DNA from: Porphyromonas canoris
Lineage (GTDB): Bacteria > Bacteroidota > Bacteroidia > Bacteroidales > Porphyromonadaceae
Assembly (NCBI RefSeq): GCF_000769115.1
Contig: NZ_JQZV01000013.1
Span: 227,603-291,602 of the forward strand
Reading direction: 5' to 3'
Length of the DNA: 64,000 nucleotides
Numbering within the stretch: position 1 is the stretch's first letter; every line of letters starts with the position of its first letter. The position numbers were made by a program, and so were the translations under genes. Shown here piece after piece: positions 60,858-64,000 of this stretch. Below the pieces are notes generated by a model, which worked only from the letters and a program-made list of their open reading frames with translations, ran no database searches and was not told the origin of the DNA.

Positions 60858-60929
60858 AGGCTTGGTGTTTGCAAATCACGATTTGATGGCTGCAAACCAA
60901 GCCTTGAAAACCAAAAACCAAGCCTTGAT
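60858..60929. repeat. Inverted repeat with an extra half-copy, after the HhH-barrel gene
   Basis: AGGCTTGGTGTTTGCA (60858-60873) pairs with TGCAAACCAAGCCT (60891-60904) with a 2-nt bulge, and CAAATC/GATTTG nests inside. A further AAAACCAAGCCTTGA-like copy follows at about 60914-60929. It lies 66 nt after the stop at 60791; the rest of 60792-61113 holds only this and the terminator of the next gene. It has no T tract, so it may not be a terminator. Confidence 0.6.
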
Positions 60930-61058
60930 TTGAATCTGTGAAAAGGTTCAGACCAACTTCTTAATCTGTTTACAATAGTTTGTGAACCGCTTCGGAGAAA
61001 GAATCATAAGGCTTCTTGCTGCGGAGAGATGCGGAGCAGAGAGCCGGTAAACAGAAAA

Positions 61059-61095
61059 AGCGGGTACGACAGAGCGATCCTCTGCCGTACCCGCT
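61059..61095 (-). terminator. Terminator of the S41 protease gene
   Basis: AGCGGGTACG pairs with CGTACCCGCT, with an inner CAGAG/CTCTG pairing, and on the minus strand is followed by TTTTTCTGTTTA. It begins 18 nt after the stop at 61114. Confidence 0.9.
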
Positions 61096-61113
61096 GCTAT
61101 TGTTGTAAAGAGA

Positions 61114-63102
61114 TTACAGATCTTTTCGGATCTGCTCCAATGTCCGGCGAAGAAGATAGTCGTCTTGGCTGTGCATTTCGGCAAGAGAAATAGGGATCTC
61201 TATATCCGGAATCACTCCTCGTCCTTTAGGGAAACGATCATCCACGGTCTCGTCAAAGACACAACGTACCATCGGTATCGTGCAGGTGAATTTACTATGA
61301 TCCAGCTCAATGTTGGCAAACTTCACAGCAGTAAAGCAGTGATAGGTGGTAGCCGTTTCTCGTCCGATGACGGTGCCTCTTCTGTTATATTTTACTCTAC
61401 CCGCAAACTCGGTGGAAGCGGAAGCCGATTTTGCATCGGTCAGAACATAGAGACGACCCTTGTAGATACTTCTTGTGGAGTCCGACGGACTCGGATCTTC
61501 TTTCGGCATAAGGTATAAACCTTTTTTGCCGGGAATGGGATGGTAGCCGGTGAAAAGGCTGTCGGACGGGATGAGGTTCATGGTAGGAGTCTTGAACAAG
61601 TGCGCATTGACCATACTGTAAGACTTTCTTGGCGGAGTGTCGTCCTCCATCACTTCTCTTGCAATGGCATATAACACCTCTATTGATCCTCCGGAATTGT
61701 TGCGAAGGTCGAAGATGATGCTGGGCTTCTCTTTATCTCTCATTTTACGGATAAAGGCAACGACTTCGTCTGTCTCTACTTCGTTCAGCTCGAATGTGGA
61801 AAGACCTATGTAGGCAGTAGTATCATTCAGCTCTTCCAACTTGAACTGTGTTTTGTGTCTGTTGGCTCCCCAGATATTAAAGAAGCCTGCCGCCTCTCTG
61901 CCGTAAGGGATGCTGTTGCCCTGCTTGAACATTGGAACGGTAACCTCTTTCCCATCTGCAAAAGTGAGAGTAGTACCGGGCTTTTTGCTGTTTTTGTTGG
62001 CTTGAGGGTGGAGAACCGGATAGTTTAGAGCCAAAACTCTATCGAGATATGAAGCGACCTGTCCGTCGTAAACAAGATGGCTCGGAGAGATATAAAGTTC
62101 TAAGCTGTCGATAGCCTGACCATTGATTTTGACAATCTCTTTGCCTATATATGAACGATATTTTGCCGTAGCCATTATTGCCATCACTTTCCCTTCGAGC
62201 TTTCCATAGAATATTTCAGGAAGCATGGGGAGATCTACTTTCGTATGGGTGTGAGTGCTTATGAACAGATGAGAGTCGTGTATCTTCCGGTTGAAAGCAG
62301 CGATCCTCCTGCCAAACTCTTTGCGGCTGATCTTTTCGGGCAGGCGGGCAATCTCGGATGAGACAAAGGTATCGTACTCTTCGATACTCATCAAGTCCGT
62401 CAGAGATGGGTATATCTCCTTTATGGCATCGGCAAGTCTGCGGTAGTCTGCTTCTGCTTCTGCCTTGGTCAGAACAGCCTTAGGCTTCACGATTGTGGAA
62501 GCTCTGAAGGTGGACTTGAGCCCGAAAGGAGCCATCGGATCGCTTGGTGTGCCTTTTGAAGAGGATATAGATAAGCCGACGGAGCTTGTCGGGATCTTTT
62601 TGTAGGAGTAGTGGGCTGTTCCCAAGACCTCTCCGCGACGGATCTTCTCTCCCGTGCGGAATAGTTTTTTGAGCTTTATGCCCGAAAAGTTAATCTTATC
62701 TCCGTTGGCAAGTTTTATGGTTACCATTCCGGTCAGATACCGTGAGGAACCATACTTTTCCTCCATAGCTTTCTTATTCTTCTCTATGGCACTATCGAAA
62801 TCGCCATCATAGGTGAAAAATAAAACGTAAGAGAGAGATATATTGTATGATAATCCGGCAGAGATAACTGTACCATCCGCCGGCGCCAATACCTCCGTGC
62901 TTTCGGTTGTGGAGATGAAGATATGCTCGGTATTGAGTTCTTCACCTATTTTATCCTGTGGCTTAAAAAGAATATCACTCCCTGCGGCTTTATCTTTGAT
63001 AGGCCAAAGGAGTGATGTCTGTGCGTTAAGGGTGGCTGTGCCAAGTAAAAAGAGGCAGAGTAGAGCACAGAGCTGTCCTCCGAGAAGTCGGGTTGTTTTC
63101 AT
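61114..63102 (-). CDS. Secreted S41-family (C-terminal processing-type) protease with degenerate M23-like domain
   Basis: 662 aa with a signal peptide (LLGTATLNAQ). Residues of about 35-200 resemble an M23 peptidase beta fold (EVLAPADGTVISAG, KIRRGEVLGTAHYS), but the HxxxD and HxH zinc ligands are missing, so it is probably a binding or structural domain. From about 210 comes an S41 architecture: a helical cap, then IIFDLRNNSGGSIEVLYAIA and LTDAKSASASTEFAGRV, whose Ser in SASAS is the expected nucleophile, and then IGRETAT. No PDZ domain is clear between them. Targets are unknown. Upstream, at 63102, an ATG is followed by a good signal; the neighbour phosphatase-fold gene ends 38 nt upstream. 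Confidence 0.88.
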   Translation of the reverse strand: MKTTRLLGGQLCALLCLFLLGTATLNAQTSLLWPIKDKAAGSDILFKPQDKIGEELNTEHIFISTTESTEVLAPADGTVISAGLSYNISLSYVLFFTYDGDFDSAIEKNKKAMEEKYGSSRYLTGMVTIKLANGDKINFSGIKLKKLFRTGEKIRRGEVLGTAHYSYKKIPTSSVGLSISSSKGTPSDPMAPFGLKSTFRASTIVKPKAVLTKAEAEADYRRLADAIKEIYPSLTDLMSIEEYDTFVSSEIARLPEKISRKEFGRRIAAFNRKIHDSHLFISTHTHTKVDLPMLPEIFYGKLEGKVMAIMATAKYRSYIGKEIVKINGQAIDSLELYISPSHLVYDGQVASYLDRVLALNYPVLHPQANKNSKKPGTTLTFADGKEVTVPMFKQGNSIPYGREAAGFFNIWGANRHKTQFKLEELNDTTAYIGLSTFELNEVETDEVVAFIRKMRDKEKPSIIFDLRNNSGGSIEVLYAIAREVMEDDTPPRKSYSMVNAHLFKTPTMNLIPSDSLFTGYHPIPGKKGLYLMPKEDPSPSDSTRSIYKGRLYVLTDAKSASASTEFAGRVKYNRRGTVIGRETATTYHCFTAVKFANIELDHSKFTCTIPMVRCVFDETVDDRFPKGRGVIPDIEIPISLAEMHSQDDYLLRRTLEQIRKDL

Positions 63103-63140
63103 TTTATTTTTGATTATTGGTTGTTCTAAGAGAGGATCGC

Positions 63141-64000
63141 TTATTCGAGAAGAAGCTTTCTCAGCTTCATTCTGTCTTCAAACGACAGTCCGTACATCTC
63201 TTTCAAGTATTCGTCTATGGAGCTGTATCGGCTGATGATCTCTTGATAGATTGCCACTATATTCTCATCCGTTGTAACATAGTAGTACATCAGATTTTCC
63301 TGTATCTGCGGATCCAGTGTGTTGATGTTGGGTACGAGGGTCCGAATGTCCAGCATTTGGTTGCTCAGCAGACAGTCTTCTATCACAGCATTTGCGGGAA
63401 TACCTATTGCGGAGTGTACGATGAGAAAGAAGAATGCAACACGATCTTTCCCCAGATTGTCCGTTATCAGAATCGGGTAATTGGACTCATTAAGAAGGAA
63501 TTGGAACGCTTTGGTAAACTGTTTGCGACTCTCAAAAGCAAAATTTCTGGACGCATTCATCTTGAAGTTTCTAATCTCTTCCGTTACTGCATTACCCTTA
63601 TACACTTCGGAGAGAAACTCCGAATAGTTGACCGGCTTATCTGCCTTAAGGCTTAAGGTCTGTATCCCTGTCGGTAAAAGTCTTGGGCGTTTGCTGTAAG
63701 ATGGAACATCTTCGTCTAAAGAGAGAATACTTCTGACGCCCAACCTCTTTAGAAAGAGAGAGTCTGTGGAAGATAGAGAGCGTAATCTGCCGGAGCGGAA
63801 AAGCCTTCCCCATCTCATATTGAATCCCTCTTCGGAAATGTATCCTCCTGCGTCTCTAAAGTTCGGGGTGGCTCCCATGGGTAGGTGTCTCATTGCTGCA
63901 ACCGTGCTGATCTTTCCTTCAAATTCCAACAGGAAGTATTTTTGACTGAAGTTGTCCGTTGTTACAAACGTTGCGGTGTTCTCTCCGATAGGCATCACCA
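63141..64000 (-). CDS. Tyrosine-phosphatase-fold protein lacking the catalytic Cys (partial)
   Basis: The frame is open to the right edge of the window, so the N-terminus is missing; about 286 residues are visible, with the first Met at 63998 possibly internal. LPMGATPNFRDAGGYISEEGF, WGRLFRSGRL and LGVRSILSLDEDVP match the PTP-like family (PF13350, LipA-like). The active-site loop normally reads HCxAGKDRTG; here it reads ITDNLGKDRVAF, with Cys replaced by Asp and His by Thr. It is likely a pseudophosphatase, or at least not a cysteine-based one. It is 38 nt upstream of the S41 protease on the same strand. Confidence 0.82.
   Translation of the reverse strand, partial: VMPIGENTATFVTTDNFSQKYFLLEFEGKISTVAAMRHLPMGATPNFRDAGGYISEEGFNMRWGRLFRSGRLRSLSSTDSLFLKRLGVRSILSLDEDVPSYSKRPRLLPTGIQTLSLKADKPVNYSEFLSEVYKGNAVTEEIRNFKMNASRNFAFESRKQFTKAFQFLLNESNYPILITDNLGKDRVAFFFLIVHSAIGIPANAVIEDCLLSNQMLDIRTLVPNINTLDPQIQENLMYYYVTTDENIVAIYQEIISRYSSIDEYLKEMYGLSFEDRMKLRKLLLE

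Overview
The window looks like chromosomal DNA of a Bacteroidales bacterium, most likely Porphyromonas or a close relative. The reasons are a type IX secretion (T9SS) sorting tail on a secreted protease, TlpA/DUF4369 and DUF5723 proteins, an OMP_b-brl_3-type outer-membrane barrel, promoters of the Bacteroidetes form TTTG-N19/20-TAnnTTTG, and very few Shine-Dalgarno sites. The species is inferred from gene content only. About 43 genes are supported, with one tRNA.

Layout. 1-4060: a 22-bp tandem array at the left edge, then a galactose operon (galM, MFS sugar transporter, galK) closed by a strong terminator. 4238-8868: an AT-rich orphan membrane protein, an MscS-type channel, repeat copy A, and two methyltransferases of different families. 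9283-17813: envelope genes (murF, a large secreted amidase/golvesin/FnIII protein, mannose-1-phosphate guanylyltransferase, lpxK, sppA). 18009-30323: exported proteins (Cys-less TlpA-like lipoprotein, T9SS protease, lipoprotein + DUF5723 pair, large outer-membrane barrel, M3 peptidase lipoprotein), with a striking 22-bp palindromic tandem array at 24812-25026.

30324-34841 is the most accessory-looking part: repeat copy B followed by a two-gene unit made of an LRR-Roc-COR-TIR protein and a small three-helix membrane protein whose start lies 1 nt after the previous stop. It resembles NTP-dependent, TIR-effector conflict (antiphage-type) modules. 35029-41435 is a complete histidine-utilisation operon in the order hutU-ftcD-hutI-fchA-hutH, yielding glutamate, ammonia and methenyl-THF. 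41746-50165 holds housekeeping genes (DUF4198 protein, alpha/beta hydrolase, DNA pol III delta', DHOD-like enzyme, tRNA-Leu(UAG), lpxB, surE, FKBP isomerase, glyS). 50352-52432 holds repeat copy C, an MsrB-MsrA lipoprotein and a small HTH protein. 52608-60791 holds an MDH/LDH-like enzyme, a membrane protein, a calcineurin-like phosphoesterase, polA and an HhH/outer-membrane protein. 61114-64000 holds an S41 protease with a degenerate M23-like domain and a tyrosine-phosphatase-fold protein lacking its catalytic Cys, cut by the window edge.

The two most notable signals are the LRR-Roc-COR-TIR/membrane-protein pair and a ~543-bp non-coding element present three times (6768-7309, 30675-31216, 50352-50894). 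The element keeps its length in all copies, begins and ends with TTTTTATATA, carries several conserved hairpins, and has four ACGT-centred sites at exactly 23, 22 and 20 bp in every copy.
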